Shown here: one piece after another, positions 8,927 through 17,648 of the stretch
Layout of the letters: each line of letters opens with the position of its first letter
Numbering within the stretch: the stretch's first letter is position 1
From: Candidatus Heimdallarchaeota archaeon
Lineage (GTDB): Archaea > Asgardarchaeota > Heimdallarchaeia > Hodarchaeales > Hodarchaeaceae
Assembly: GCA_019057635.1 (NCBI GenBank)
Contig: DXJL01000016.1
Location: 1 to 48,229, forward strand
Direction: 5' to 3'
Length of the DNA stretch: 48,229 bases
Notes under the pieces: model-generated
Seen by the model: only the letters and a program-made list of their open reading frames with translations
Database searches by the model: none
What the model was told of the DNA's origin: nothing
Made by a program: the position numbers and the translations under genes

Positions 8927-10768
8927 ATGACAGAACCTCTCCTACTCCTTAAACAACGAATCAAAGAGGGGAAACAAGCACTATTCGAAAAAGGATATGT
9001 TGCGGCCATTAAAGCTTTTGAAGAAGCCATTATAATTGGAAAAAACTTTTCTCCCACCTTAGATAATATTGTTGGAATATCATTTGGGAATATCGCCCTT
9101 GCACTAGCTCATCAGGAAAAAAATGATCTTGTTTTAGATTGTGTTCTTCGTGCAGCTGATCATCTATCTATTATTACTGAAAAACCCTTAGTTTATACCT
9201 CTATTCTACTTGGTTTAGGACTGGACTTTCAGAAATTTAACCTCCATGACTGTTCAATAATTTTACTCAAGATAGCTTTAGATATAGCTCGAAAGAATGC
9301 ACCAGAGCAGGATACGAGATTAATTTCTATCATCACCCGACAATTAGCCTTCTCATATAGTGAAATCAGTAATCTATATGCTTCAGCAAAGCTATTTAGA
9401 ATTTCGGGTGATTTAGAAGAACAAGCAACGATAGCAGTTGATTTATATAAAAATGCAGCCTATCTTTATTATAAGGAGGGTGTGAGAGAAGAAGCGCTAG
9501 ATATTCTTGAAACTGCTTTTGATAAAGCGGAAATTATTGGTGATACCGATAATCAGACAGAAATTGCACGTTTTCAAGTAACAATTTCTTACGAAATAAT
9601 GAAAAAATTTGCCTCACATGGATTGTCTCAACGGGCTCTTGCTTACTCAGAAATCTGTATTAATAAATCTCGATACTTGAAAGATAGCATATCAACTACT
9701 AAAATCCTCTATGAGACTGCATTGATACTTCAATTAATAGGTAAGTTCTGGCAACGGAATAATTTATTGAAACAAATTATCAGAGAAGATAAATCTCAAG
9801 AGACGGAACGAATTCGACAACGTGCTATACTGCTCTTAGCAGTACACTTCTTGGAAATTGAGAATTTTAGTGAGGCATATTTTTACTTGGAACAATTTTC
9901 TTTAGAAAAAATAAATGAAATCAATCCTCAATTATCACAAAAGTTAATTGAAGTAGCAAAAAGCCTCGAAAAATCATATCAACGAGGACAGATACAGACT
10001 GATCTTCGATTCTCAAGGAGTGATTTAGATTTACCAGTAGAAAAACTCCTTGAAGACGAGGATGAAATGTTTGTAACCTTTTCCGCACCAGAAAGACCCT
10101 CATCCCTAGAATTAGAGGAATTAGGCGTAAATTTACAAACAACACAAATCACGGAAAAACTTAAACCTCCATCAGTCGAATCTTTACAAGCCCTTTTTGA
10201 TACAGAAACAAGTCCGATACCAGAATCTGTACCGACTTCTGAAGCTAGACAAGAAACGGATAGGACTCAAACTGATAGACCATTGGCAACTGACGAAATT
10301 GGCGTACAACCAACTAGAGAAACCCAAATTGATCAGGTCTTTAGTGCCCACCAAGAGATTTCGAATTCCCACCTACCAAGTTCCAATGATATTCTTGAAT
10401 TGATTCAACCTTCTAATCAATCTGTTATCCATATTACTGATGAACCATTGTTGGAACCAGAAGGTAATATTCGGTATGAGGTAGGCCGCCGATTGCAAAG
10501 AGCAGGATGGTCTGTTCATCTAAATTTTTCAACAGATATTCATCACGGCGCTGAACCAGACATTCTTGCTGAGAAAGGATTAATAAGGAAAAAGAAAAAG
10601 TTAATCTTCTTTGCCGAACATGTTCCCGATGCAGAAATCTGTGCTTTTCTTCTACAATCAAATCCTGAAGCAGGGGAACGAGTAATCTATCTTCTCGAGG
10701 GAAATCCGAGCGAGGCGGATGTTTCCTCACATGTCAAGATCATTAATCGAATTGATCAATTATTCTGA
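8927..10768 (+). CDS. TPR protein with C-terminal restriction-endonuclease-like domain
   Basis: A 613-residue soluble protein in three parts. Residues 1-365 are helical TPR-like repeats (e.g. AIKAFEEAIIIGKNF, EALDILETAFDKAEIIG). Residues ~370-505 are an acidic, low-complexity linker rich in Glu, Thr and Pro. Residues ~510-613 look like a PD-(D/E)xK-type fold: YEVGRRLQRAGWSVHLNF, then EPDILAEKG and a second strand LIFFAEHV. The position normally held by (D/E)xK reads AEH, so catalysis is doubtful; it could be a degenerate nuclease or a binding domain. The start has AGGA eight bases upstream. It converges with adenylate kinase (12 bases between stops). Function unknown; the domain reading is an inference. 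Confidence 0.65.
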   Translation: MTEPLLLLKQRIKEGKQALFEKGYVAAIKAFEEAIIIGKNFSPTLDNIVGISFGNIALALAHQEKNDLVLDCVLRAADHLSIITEKPLVYTSILLGLGLDFQKFNLHDCSIILLKIALDIARKNAPEQDTRLISIITRQLAFSYSEISNLYASAKLFRISGDLEEQATIAVDLYKNAAYLYYKEGVREEALDILETAFDKAEIIGDTDNQTEIARFQVTISYEIMKKFASHGLSQRALAYSEICINKSRYLKDSISTTKILYETALILQLIGKFWQRNNLLKQIIREDKSQETERIRQRAILLLAVHFLEIENFSEAYFYLEQFSLEKINEINPQLSQKLIEVAKSLEKSYQRGQIQTDLRFSRSDLDLPVEKLLEDEDEMFVTFSAPERPSSLELEELGVNLQTTQITEKLKPPSVESLQALFDTETSPIPESVPTSEARQETDRTQTDRPLATDEIGVQPTRETQIDQVFSAHQEISNSHLPSSNDILELIQPSNQSVIHITDEPLLEPEGNIRYEVGRRLQRAGWSVHLNFSTDIHHGAEPDILAEKGLIRKKKKLIFFAEHVPDAEICAFLLQSNPEAGERVIYLLEGNPSEADVSSHVKIINRIDQLF

Positions 10769-10779
10769 AACCGTAAAAA

Positions 10780-11448
10780 TCAAAGCTTGGTGGAGGATTC
10801 TTTCTCTAATAACTGAAACGTTTTTTCCAAGAGATTGCTAACCTTATGGCGCATTTCTTGTATCGTACCATCACTAATAAGTGTTTGAAGTAATTTTTGG
10901 GACGAGTAATACTCAATTAATGGTTTAGTCTTATTTTCATACGTATTCAAACGTTTTTTTACTGTTTCTTCTGTATCATCCGAGCGTTGAAATAATTCTC
11001 CAGAGCATTTATCACATATTCCTACTTTAGAAGGTCGATTAAATTCAAGATGAAAAATTGAGCCACATTCTTTACAGGTTCGTCTCCCAGTGATTCTCTT
11101 GATTAACAACCCATAATCGACACTGATATTGATTACAAGATCGATATCAGTAATTTTGGCTAGTTGGTTGGCTTGCGCGATATTCCTTGGATATCCATCT
11201 AGTATGAATCCATGTAAACAATCATCTTTCATCAATCGTTCTTTCAATAGTTCAAGCACAATCGCGTCTGGTACCAAGTTACCTGTATTCATGAACTCTT
11301 TAGCTTTCATACCAAGGGTAGTTTTTCGTTTTACGGCGTCTCGTAGCAAGTCGCCCGTACTAACTTGTGGAATTCGGTGTTTTTGAGTAATGAATTTAGC
11401 TTGAGTGCCTTTCCCTGAACCAGGAGCACCTAGAACAATCAACTTCAT
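10780..11448 (-). CDS. adk: Adenylate kinase (long, zinc-LID type)
   Basis: Catalyses ATP + AMP to 2 ADP. The P-loop GAPGSGKGT is at residues 7-15, the AMP-binding region includes STGDLLRDAV and the segment FILDGYPRN, and the LID (120-157) carries a zinc-finger-like Cx2Cx16Cx2C at Cys125, Cys128, Cys145 and Cys148. This is the bacterial/eukaryal-type enzyme of ~220 residues, not the shorter trimeric AdkA of many archaea. The start at 11448 has AAAGGA eight bases upstream. It lies 15 bases after the stop of the ACT-domain gene, so the two are probably one operon. Very secure assignment. Confidence 0.97.
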   Translation of the reverse strand: MKLIVLGAPGSGKGTQAKFITQKHRIPQVSTGDLLRDAVKRKTTLGMKAKEFMNTGNLVPDAIVLELLKERLMKDDCLHGFILDGYPRNIAQANQLAKITDIDLVINISVDYGLLIKRITGRRTCKECGSIFHLEFNRPSKVGICDKCSGELFQRSDDTEETVKKRLNTYENKTKPLIEYYSSQKLLQTLISDGTIQEMRHKVSNLLEKTFQLLEKESSTKL

Positions 11449-11463
11449 TTAATAGTCCTTTCC

Positions 11464-12189
11464 TTAGTTAGATACGATTTCATTGTTAAGTTTCAATAAA
11501 ATGTCTCTTGCTTTCGAAGCGTGTTGCTCGTTTATTACAAAGACGATTATCAAGTGATCATCATGCAGCACCATCGTATCGTATATGCTTATGGCTTGAT
11601 CTGCCAAGAGAGAAGATATATGTGCAAGAATACCAGGGATTTCTGCGGCTTGATGTGGTAACATTAATCTTAGAAGGCTAAGTGAATCATGCAATTTAAT
11701 AAAATTAACTCCCGAGAATGCCTTTAGCATTTCTACAAAGTTATTTTCAGCCATTTTTTTAACATACAGCTCTACGCTACTCTGACTTAAATAGGCGGAA
11801 TTAAGATCATCTTTTTGAATCTGCTTGAAAATAAGATCTAGCACTTCTTTACTGTCAACATTTGAAGGTAAATTGATCTTGTAGTGTTTTAACCCATCGA
11901 GTACCTCAGTTGTACCTCGTTTCAGTACACTTTGCACGCGTTTTACTCCAAGAAATTCCTCTTGTTGTTCACGAAGTCGTTTAAGATAGCGGGTTATTGC
12001 TACAGCCACGTTTCCTTCTAATTTAACAGGATCCTTGGTAGAAAAGTCTGTGTTATCAATTAGTTGTGCTTTGATTTTCTTAGCTATTTCTCGTTGAGCT
12101 CTCTTTCGTTGCTGAAGTTCATGAACGAGAGAGGGATCCTGGTCTAAAATTTCATGTACAATTTTAGAGACAGACTTGTCTGTTGCCAT
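11464..12189 (-). CDS. ACT-domain-like regulatory protein upstream of adk
   Basis: A 241-residue soluble protein. The N-terminal ~90 residues are helical and basic (ELQQRKRAQREIAKKIKAQL, then a helix around AITRYLKRLREQQ), and could be a nucleic-acid-binding or helical scaffold. The C-terminal ~75 residues read as an ACT-like ligand-binding domain: SLSLLRLMLPHQAAEIPG, a helix AHISSLLADQAI, and closing strands DHLIIVFVINEQ. ACT domains bind amino acids or other small ligands and often control neighbouring enzymes. The ATG has GGAG seven bases upstream. It is the first gene of the operon with adk. Family name uncertain; the fold assignment is moderately secure. Confidence 0.6.
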   Translation of the reverse strand: MATDKSVSKIVHEILDQDPSLVHELQQRKRAQREIAKKIKAQLIDNTDFSTKDPVKLEGNVAVAITRYLKRLREQQEEFLGVKRVQSVLKRGTTEVLDGLKHYKINLPSNVDSKEVLDLIFKQIQKDDLNSAYLSQSSVELYVKKMAENNFVEMLKAFSGVNFIKLHDSLSLLRLMLPHQAAEIPGILAHISSLLADQAISIYDTMVLHDDHLIIVFVINEQHASKARDILLKLNNEIVSN

Positions 12190-12290
12190 CTCAATTCTCC
12201 ATACGCTTTTTTTATTGTTATAAAAATTGGCCTAAACTCAGTAATTTAAGAAAATTTCACGTTATAACCAGTAAATCTTATTTATTAGCT

Positions 12291-12317
12291 TGTTTCTACC
12301 AATTTCATGTAGAAACA
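12291..12317. promoter_or_regulatory. 9-bp perfect inverted repeat (candidate operator)
   Basis: TGTTTCTAC at 12291-12299 is mirrored by GTAGAAACA at 12309-12317 with a nine-base spacer. Arm centres are 18 bp apart, near two helical turns, as expected for a dimeric helix-turn-helix repressor. It sits about 100 bp upstream of the ACT gene start. Which protein binds it is unknown. Confidence 0.4.
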
Positions 12318-12498
12318 TATGCTAATGCGTCAAATTCGCTTGTATACGCCATGTGTTGGCTTCTTACATTTGTTTTTATTTATTCTGAAAAAAATTACGA
12401 GTAATGAATTTTTATACGTAATTCGAAATCGAGATGACAAATAAGCGGATCCTCACTTTTTTCTCGTCCAAAGAGAATTGAGATTTCCAACAATACAC

Positions 12499-12517
12499 AT
12501 TGTTTTTCCAAAACAAT
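12499..12517. repeat. 8-bp inverted repeat with 3-base loop
   Basis: ATTGTTTT at 12499-12506 and AAAACAAT at 12510-12517 form a perfect hairpin around TCC, about 80 bases before the GT2 start. It could be an operator half-site pair or a terminator-like hairpin on either strand. Confidence 0.3.
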
Positions 12518-12596
12518 ATTAATACTCAATTATCTTAACTCTTGTACGACTAACTTCTCTTACTATTGAATAGACTAGTTTTTTTCATCGAGGAAC

Positions 12597-13343
12597 ATGC
12601 TATTGATGAAACAAGAAACCATTGTTATAATACCAGCCTACAATGAAGAGCTATCACTATCAAGAGTAATCCATCAGTTAGACAAGTATTTTACAAGAAA
12701 ACAGATATTAGTTGCAGATGATGGATCAATCGATAATACACTTTTAATTGCAAGACGTTTAGGAGTCGAAATGGTCAGAAGTCGAAGTAATCAAGGAAAA
12801 GGGTTTATTTTAAGAAAGGCATTTATGGCTGTGATCTCTCAGATGCCAAGCGTTAAATGGATACTAACTCTGGACGCTGATGGACAACATAGTCCCGGAG
12901 ATATACCAAAATTCTTGTCAACTGTAAATGGGGCAAGTGATATCGGTATAGTCAACGGAAAGAGAAAATATCTGCAGATGCCAATTAAAAATCGAGTATC
13001 AAACACTTTGACCTCAAAATGGTGCAATTTTTGGTTGAAATGGAATATTGATGATCTTCAATGCGGATTTCGGCTATATAACTTAAAAGATCTTAAAGAA
13101 ATCATGAACTATGGACTTAAAGGTAGGAAATTTGATTTGGAAACTGAATTATTATATATTGCTTGGTTAAAGAATATTAAACTCATTCAAATTCCAATCA
13201 CAACAATGTATGCAGAACAACGGCGTCGATCTCGTATAAAACCAATATTAGATACACTTCGTTGGGTTTGGTTGGGAGTTAAATTTGGATTTAAACTGGA
13301 GTTTTTTCATAAAATTTGGTTAACAAGAAAAAAATGGGATTAA
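12597..13343 (+). CDS. GT2-family glycosyltransferase (dolichol-phosphate-mannose-synthase-like)
   Basis: A 248-residue inverting GT-A glycosyltransferase without membrane helices. It begins with IIPAYNEELSLSRVI, then LVADDGSIDNT (nucleotide-binding Asp), and at about residues 92-97 LDADGQH, the metal-binding DxD equivalent. The acceptor-side segment DDLQCGFRLYNLKDL fits polyprenol-phosphate sugar transferases (DPM1-like, single catalytic domain). The reaction is probably NDP-sugar plus polyprenyl phosphate to polyprenyl-phosphate sugar, feeding N-glycosylation of proteins such as the surface protein at 5830. GAGGA at 12590-12594 lies three bases before the first ATG (12597) and eleven before a second ATG (12606); the shorter form may be the true start. 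Confidence 0.85.
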   Translation: MLLMKQETIVIIPAYNEELSLSRVIHQLDKYFTRKQILVADDGSIDNTLLIARRLGVEMVRSRSNQGKGFILRKAFMAVISQMPSVKWILTLDADGQHSPGDIPKFLSTVNGASDIGIVNGKRKYLQMPIKNRVSNTLTSKWCNFWLKWNIDDLQCGFRLYNLKDLKEIMNYGLKGRKFDLETELLYIAWLKNIKLIQIPITTMYAEQRRRSRIKPILDTLRWVWLGVKFGFKLEFFHKIWLTRKKWD

Positions 13344-13465
13344 GAGGTAAAAAGCAATTATTAATTAGCCCCGTCGAATTTCTGGACATTTTCTTAACAC
13401 TTCAAAAGAATGGGAAGAAAATAGGGGATTTTTTCCAATAAACTTACTGCAGGTTTATTTCGATT

Positions 13466-13475
13466 TTTTTATATA
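13466..13475 (+). promoter_or_regulatory. TATA box of the GTPase operon
   Basis: TTTTTATATA-type sequence about 90 bases before the ATG at 13561. Transcription would begin near 13496-13500, downstream of the upstream in-frame ATG at 13480. This argues against the longer reading of the GTPase gene. Confidence 0.5.
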
Positions 13476-13560
13476 CTGGATGAAATACACTTATTTCAAA
13501 TGCATAAAGGATGGAATCAGTATATCAGATAATTATCGGGCAGGACAGGGGATTCAATTT

Positions 13561-14109
13561 ATGAAACAAAAATTAGTACTTAAATTAGTTCTTTTAGGTG
13601 ACCCTGGTGTGGGTAAAACTTCTTTAATTTCCCAATTTGTCCATGCCAAGTTTAGAAATTCGTATCAGCTCACTGTTGGTTTAGATATTTCATCTAAGCA
13701 GATTAAATTAGATGATGGTCGTACTGTCACTCTTAGTATCAATGATATTGGTGGACAGGCTCGTTTTGCTGCAATTCGACATATGTTCTTCAAAGGTGCT
13801 CATCTAGCTATGTTCGTTTTTGATGTAACAAGAGCTGACACACTTAGAAACATTGTTGATCCTTGGCATAAAGAACTCATGGAGTTTTGCAGCCAACCTG
13901 ATTCCACAAGATCCGCAATTCAGACTATTCTAGTGGGAAATAAAACTGACCTTGAAGATTATCGTATGGTAGAGGATGATGAAGGAGAAGCCTTGGCGAA
14001 AAAGATTGGTGCCCAAGGATATATTCCCGCCTCAGCGAAAGAGAATCTCCAAGTAGATAACGCTTTCAAACGTTTAGCACAATCTTTCTTCGATCAAATT
14101 CGCAGTTGA
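13561..14109 (+). CDS. Ras-superfamily small GTPase (Rab/Arf-like)
   Basis: A 182-residue Ras-like GTPase, starting at the second ATG because the TATA box lies over the first one (13480) and the P-loop then falls at the usual place. All G boxes are visible: G1 GDPGVGKT (13-20), G2 Thr38 in QLTVGLD, G3 DIGGQ (62-66), G4 NKTD (127-130) and G5 SAK (158-160). The G3 box has two glycines like Arf and Rag proteins (DxGGQ) rather than the Ras/Rab DTAGQ, while the rest is Rab-like. No C-terminal cysteine is present, so no prenyl anchor. It leads an operon with an unknown protein and a membrane-anchored subtilase. Small GTPases of this kind are abundant in Asgard archaea; the effector is unknown. Confidence 0.92.
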   Translation: MKQKLVLKLVLLGDPGVGKTSLISQFVHAKFRNSYQLTVGLDISSKQIKLDDGRTVTLSINDIGGQARFAAIRHMFFKGAHLAMFVFDVTRADTLRNIVDPWHKELMEFCSQPDSTRSAIQTILVGNKTDLEDYRMVEDDEGEALAKKIGAQGYIPASAKENLQVDNAFKRLAQSFFDQIRS

Positions 14110-14138
14110 AAACACTACACACACAAGTTTAGAAAAAG

Positions 14139-15014
14139 ATGATTCCATTGGACATTGACTATAGTTTTTTGGATCAGTTTCCTACTTACGTCTTTACAGA
14201 ATTGATGAGAAAGTGGCAGAGCACGTCAATCAATCTTGAATCAAATGGATTATTCTCAAAAGAAAATGTTGAGAAAACCAAATCTATTCTTCATTCACTC
14301 AGTTCCAATCGAATGAGTCACCTACAAAAGCTTGCAGGTACATTAGCTCTCACAGATATTTGGTGGCAAGTATACCAACTTTCTAATCCAATATCGTTAT
14401 CAAAAATCCGCCTAAGACCACAAGAAATAGATATAAGCAAATATTTACCTGAAGATGCTAGCAAAATAACTGGAAAATTCACATTAATTGATCTTTGCGA
14501 GCATGCCCTTCTTTTGGTAATCGATTTTTCATCCAGAACTAGATCATTGCGTGAGTGCTATCGTTATATTTATCTTCCTTCGATCAATAAAATTTTACAA
14601 GAAAAAAAACCGCTTGCTTCTGCTCTATTGGAAGATGAACTGCTCCCATATCTGAGTTCAACCCCTGAGAAGTTTTCTTCTAAACCGATTAGAGCACGCC
14701 TTATAAAAAAGTTAGCTATTTCACCTGATGATCCACAACATCGTTTAAATATCTCTTTACTTAAGATTAGGATCTCTTTGGAGACATCTGGAATAGAGGG
14801 TCTTCAACACATAATTATTGAAGGAGATAATGTTATTAGAGGAGTGGAAACATTAGAACAGAGGCATGAGATTTCCTTAAAATTCATGGATTCTGGACCT
14901 TGGGTTGGCGTTGGGACAACAGATTTCCATATTGAGATACGAAAAGGCATAAAGATTCATCAACTTGAAACTGACACCTTTATGAGACTTAATACTGTCC
15001 TGAACTGGTATTGA
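14139..15014 (+). CDS. Hypothetical protein between GTPase and protease, 291 aa
   Basis: Soluble, with no signal peptide, membrane helix or recognised motif. The N-terminal 190 residues are largely helical (VFTELMRKWQS, MSHLQKLAGTLALTD, CEHALLLVIDFSSRTRSL). The C-terminal ~90 look like a beta-rich domain (LNISLLKIRISLETSG, GLQHIIIEGDNVI, WVGVGTTDFHIEIRK). It starts 29 bases after the GTPase stop and ends 3 bases before the protease start, so the three genes are almost certainly co-transcribed. That makes it a candidate GTPase effector or protease partner; this is inferred from position only. Confidence 0.65.
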   Translation: MIPLDIDYSFLDQFPTYVFTELMRKWQSTSINLESNGLFSKENVEKTKSILHSLSSNRMSHLQKLAGTLALTDIWWQVYQLSNPISLSKIRLRPQEIDISKYLPEDASKITGKFTLIDLCEHALLLVIDFSSRTRSLRECYRYIYLPSINKILQEKKPLASALLEDELLPYLSSTPEKFSSKPIRARLIKKLAISPDDPQHRLNISLLKIRISLETSGIEGLQHIIIEGDNVIRGVETLEQRHEISLKFMDSGPWVGVGTTDFHIEIRKGIKIHQLETDTFMRLNTVLNWY

Positions 15015-15017
15015 GCG

Positions 15018-17501
15018 ATGAAAGGCAAGATTAGAAAAAGTAGTCTTATTTTTGTGATTTTCTTTGTGACTTCGCTAATTTTTGTTAATTCCTCTCTTAA
15101 AATTGAAAATGGACACTTTCATGGATATAAAACAATTTTCACTGACCAAACAATCCAAGATACTGCAAGCAAAGATAACTTGGATGTCCTGATATTTTTT
15201 AAGAACTCTATACCAGTATTGGAGAAATATGAATCGGTTATCATAAAGAAATACAACCATTTTCCCATTGTGCGATTTCAATTTACAGACGAATCCCGCT
15301 TCATTTCGTTCCTTCAAGAATATAAGAAGAAAATCGTAAGTATAGAATCAATAATTCACTCTAAATCTTCATTTGTTACTGATGGTGGAGAAACAGAGGA
15401 AAAAGTTGATTCAGTACAGTCTATTATTGAATCCACAGGTGCAGAAAAAGTACATCAGTTAGGTTATACAGGTAGTCGAGTTAAAATTGGGATAATCGAT
15501 ACTGGAATTTCAGCTCATGAGGAATTTGGTACAAGAATAAAAGGTAGCGCAGTTTTTGTTTCTCAAATCAATGGTTACTCTCAAGATATAACAAGCACTT
15601 CAGATGAGTGGAGTCACGGTACTCATGTTGCGGGGTTAGCAGCGGGGAATTCATCAGGACTAGCTCCAAGTGCGGAGATATTTAGTGCCAAAGTAATCCA
15701 TTCAACAAGTGTTACAGGTGCTGGAGGTGGAGGAGGGGAAGAAACTACTTTAGGAATATTAGAAGCTATTGAATATCTTATTAACAACACTGTCGATGTA
15801 ATAAATATTTCTCTGGGACAGTACCATAATTTAGGAACTGGAATGCGACAGGAACTTATCAATTATGCCACTTTTGCATATAATATTGTATTCTGTGTAT
15901 CTGTAGGTAATTCGGGATCAGAATATGGTGATAGAGGATCTTTGAACAATCCTTCTACAGCCCTCCAATGTATTGCTGTTACCGCAAGCGACACATCGGG
16001 ACGAACTCTTGCAGATTTTTCTTCTAAAGGACCGAAACCTGACTATTCTGTAAAACCAGATATAACTGCTCCAGGTATCAATGTTTTAGGTCCAAGTCAT
16101 TTAGGAGGAGGATATATGACAAAATCTGGTACATCAATGGCATCACCTATTGCTGCAGGAGCAGCTGCATTGCTTATTGATTATCTCAAAGGAATGAATC
16201 TCTCCTACACTCCAGGCACTATTAAAAGTGCTCTCCTTTCAGGGTCAACAGACATGGGATTTCAGCCATGGAGACAAGGAGCTGGCTTTGTAAATGTGTC
16301 ACGCGCAATAGAGGTGATTCAATCATCACCACTTGTGAATAACACCCCTGATATCCTATATCTTCACCCCCAAGAACTACCAATTGATCCATATGAAATA
16401 TTATTTACTGAGAATAATATAGAATTTAACCTTACAGTAATATCAAGTAGAGTGAAAAAAATAGACTTTGATATTCCAGAGTCTTTGTCAGAAATATTAA
16501 ATTTTCCAGATAGTGGTTTTATTTTGAATAATTCTAAGTTGATCCCGGTACAGTTCAATATTCCTGCGAACTACTCTCCACAATATATCAACAGCTCTGT
16601 AATGGTGGGTGATCAAGAGTTACGGATTAAATTTGAGATAAGGAATCCTGTGGCACGTATTCTATTTGATGAAAGCTATAACCGTATTGTTAAACATGGA
16701 TTTGGTACCGCCGTTTATGAAATTCAAGGAGATGCCTCAAACACGATCGGGATGTATTCTAATTTTGTGAGGTATTTATCGTATGAAAATAATTACTCCG
16801 TTACTCCCAATATTCGTGGAGAATTGACTGAAGAAAACTTAAATGACTACAATGTTGTAATATTAGCTAATCCATTTTCTTTAGCATCGGATATTTATAT
16901 GGATTGGGTTAGTAATCCTGGCACAAGCTTTCTTGCTATTCCTCCCGATTCTATTCAAACCCTCTATGATTTCGTGGATAATGGAGGGGGTCTTCTTGTT
17001 ATAAGTACAGATGACTCTTATTGTGATATTCCAGCTTTAAATAATTTTATGGCCTATTTTGATTTACAAATACAAAATTTGGGGAGTGAGTGGGTCGTAC
17101 AAACTTCTGTGATAAATTCATACAACTGGACCCAACATCTAACCACTATTCCATTTAGAGGTAACTATCTTCAAACAACAGGCTCTCAAACTACAATTTT
17201 TGCCACACATGATGGTAATCCGACTATTGCATCATATACCAGTTTCAGTGGTGGTCGAGTGTTATTATTTGGCTCAGATCTCACATTTGATAATATTGGA
17301 TTCTCTACATATGCTTATCATGGAAATTCTGAACAAAATCGAATAATATCATTTAATGCTGTTGCCTGGTTGGCAAAAGGAGAATATAGAAATTATTCTC
17401 CAAACGATTCTTTGGAATTTCCTGAATTTACTCTTATTCTTGTTATAATCTTCGGTCTTGTTATTTTAGTCCTCAGTTTTCAAATAATAAGGCGGAAGTA
17501 G
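15018..17501 (+). CDS. Membrane-anchored subtilisin-like protease with site-1-protease-like layout
   Basis: An 827-residue S8 serine protease. Order of parts: signal peptide or membrane anchor (~8-26), a pro-region with SIIHSKSSF, a subtilase domain with Asp161 (IIDTG), His200 (HGTHVAG), oxyanion Asn298 (VGNSG) and Ser373 (SGTSMASP), then a beta-rich spacer. From about 550 to 790 comes a GATase-like domain with VDNGGGLLVIS (653-663), IPALNNFM and GGRVLLFGSD (745-754), and finally one membrane helix near 805-822 with a basic tail. The same order and local motifs (VDNG..LVI.S, IPALN, GGR.(V/L)L.G) occur in eukaryotic site-1 protease (SKI-1/MBTPS1). The proteolytic domain would face outside. Third gene of the GTPase operon. 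The protease call is certain; S1P kinship is inferred from motif layout. Confidence 0.9.
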   Translation: MKGKIRKSSLIFVIFFVTSLIFVNSSLKIENGHFHGYKTIFTDQTIQDTASKDNLDVLIFFKNSIPVLEKYESVIIKKYNHFPIVRFQFTDESRFISFLQEYKKKIVSIESIIHSKSSFVTDGGETEEKVDSVQSIIESTGAEKVHQLGYTGSRVKIGIIDTGISAHEEFGTRIKGSAVFVSQINGYSQDITSTSDEWSHGTHVAGLAAGNSSGLAPSAEIFSAKVIHSTSVTGAGGGGGEETTLGILEAIEYLINNTVDVINISLGQYHNLGTGMRQELINYATFAYNIVFCVSVGNSGSEYGDRGSLNNPSTALQCIAVTASDTSGRTLADFSSKGPKPDYSVKPDITAPGINVLGPSHLGGGYMTKSGTSMASPIAAGAAALLIDYLKGMNLSYTPGTIKSALLSGSTDMGFQPWRQGAGFVNVSRAIEVIQSSPLVNNTPDILYLHPQELPIDPYEILFTENNIEFNLTVISSRVKKIDFDIPESLSEILNFPDSGFILNNSKLIPVQFNIPANYSPQYINSSVMVGDQELRIKFEIRNPVARILFDESYNRIVKHGFGTAVYEIQGDASNTIGMYSNFVRYLSYENNYSVTPNIRGELTEENLNDYNVVILANPFSLASDIYMDWVSNPGTSFLAIPPDSIQTLYDFVDNGGGLLVISTDDSYCDIPALNNFMAYFDLQIQNLGSEWVVQTSVINSYNWTQHLTTIPFRGNYLQTTGSQTTIFATHDGNPTIASYTSFSGGRVLLFGSDLTFDNIGFSTYAYHGNSEQNRIISFNAVAWLAKGEYRNYSPNDSLEFPEFTLILVIIFGLVILVLSFQIIRRK

Positions 17502-17648
17502 TAAATTAATAGCTTCTTTTTGTTCAAATTGGGTAACTTTTTAACTAAACGCAGCTCAAGATAGTTATTCTACGCCAATTAGTGATGATTAGTAATTGAA
17601 ATAGACTTATTAGTCAAGAAACTGAGATATGCGAAACGTGATCTGATA

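Larger units (their letters stand above)
12190..12596. other. Divergent intergenic region with two palindromes
   Basis: About 400 bases separate the ACT/adk operon (leftward) from the GT2 gene (rightward). No convincing coding sequence is present; a rightward 73-codon frame beginning at 12183 is hydrophobic and Cys/Tyr-rich without homology I recognise and overlaps the ACT gene start. The region holds the promoters of both directions and two perfect inverted repeats, listed separately. Confidence 0.5.

Noticed and set aside
12183..12404. 73-codon rightward frame in the divergent spacer
   Set aside because: Overlaps the ACT gene start, has no ribosome-binding site and an unlikely Cys/Tyr/Phe-rich composition.
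13480..13560. 27-residue N-terminal extension of the small GTPase
   Set aside because: Lies at or before the predicted transcription start, and the P-loop position is normal without it.
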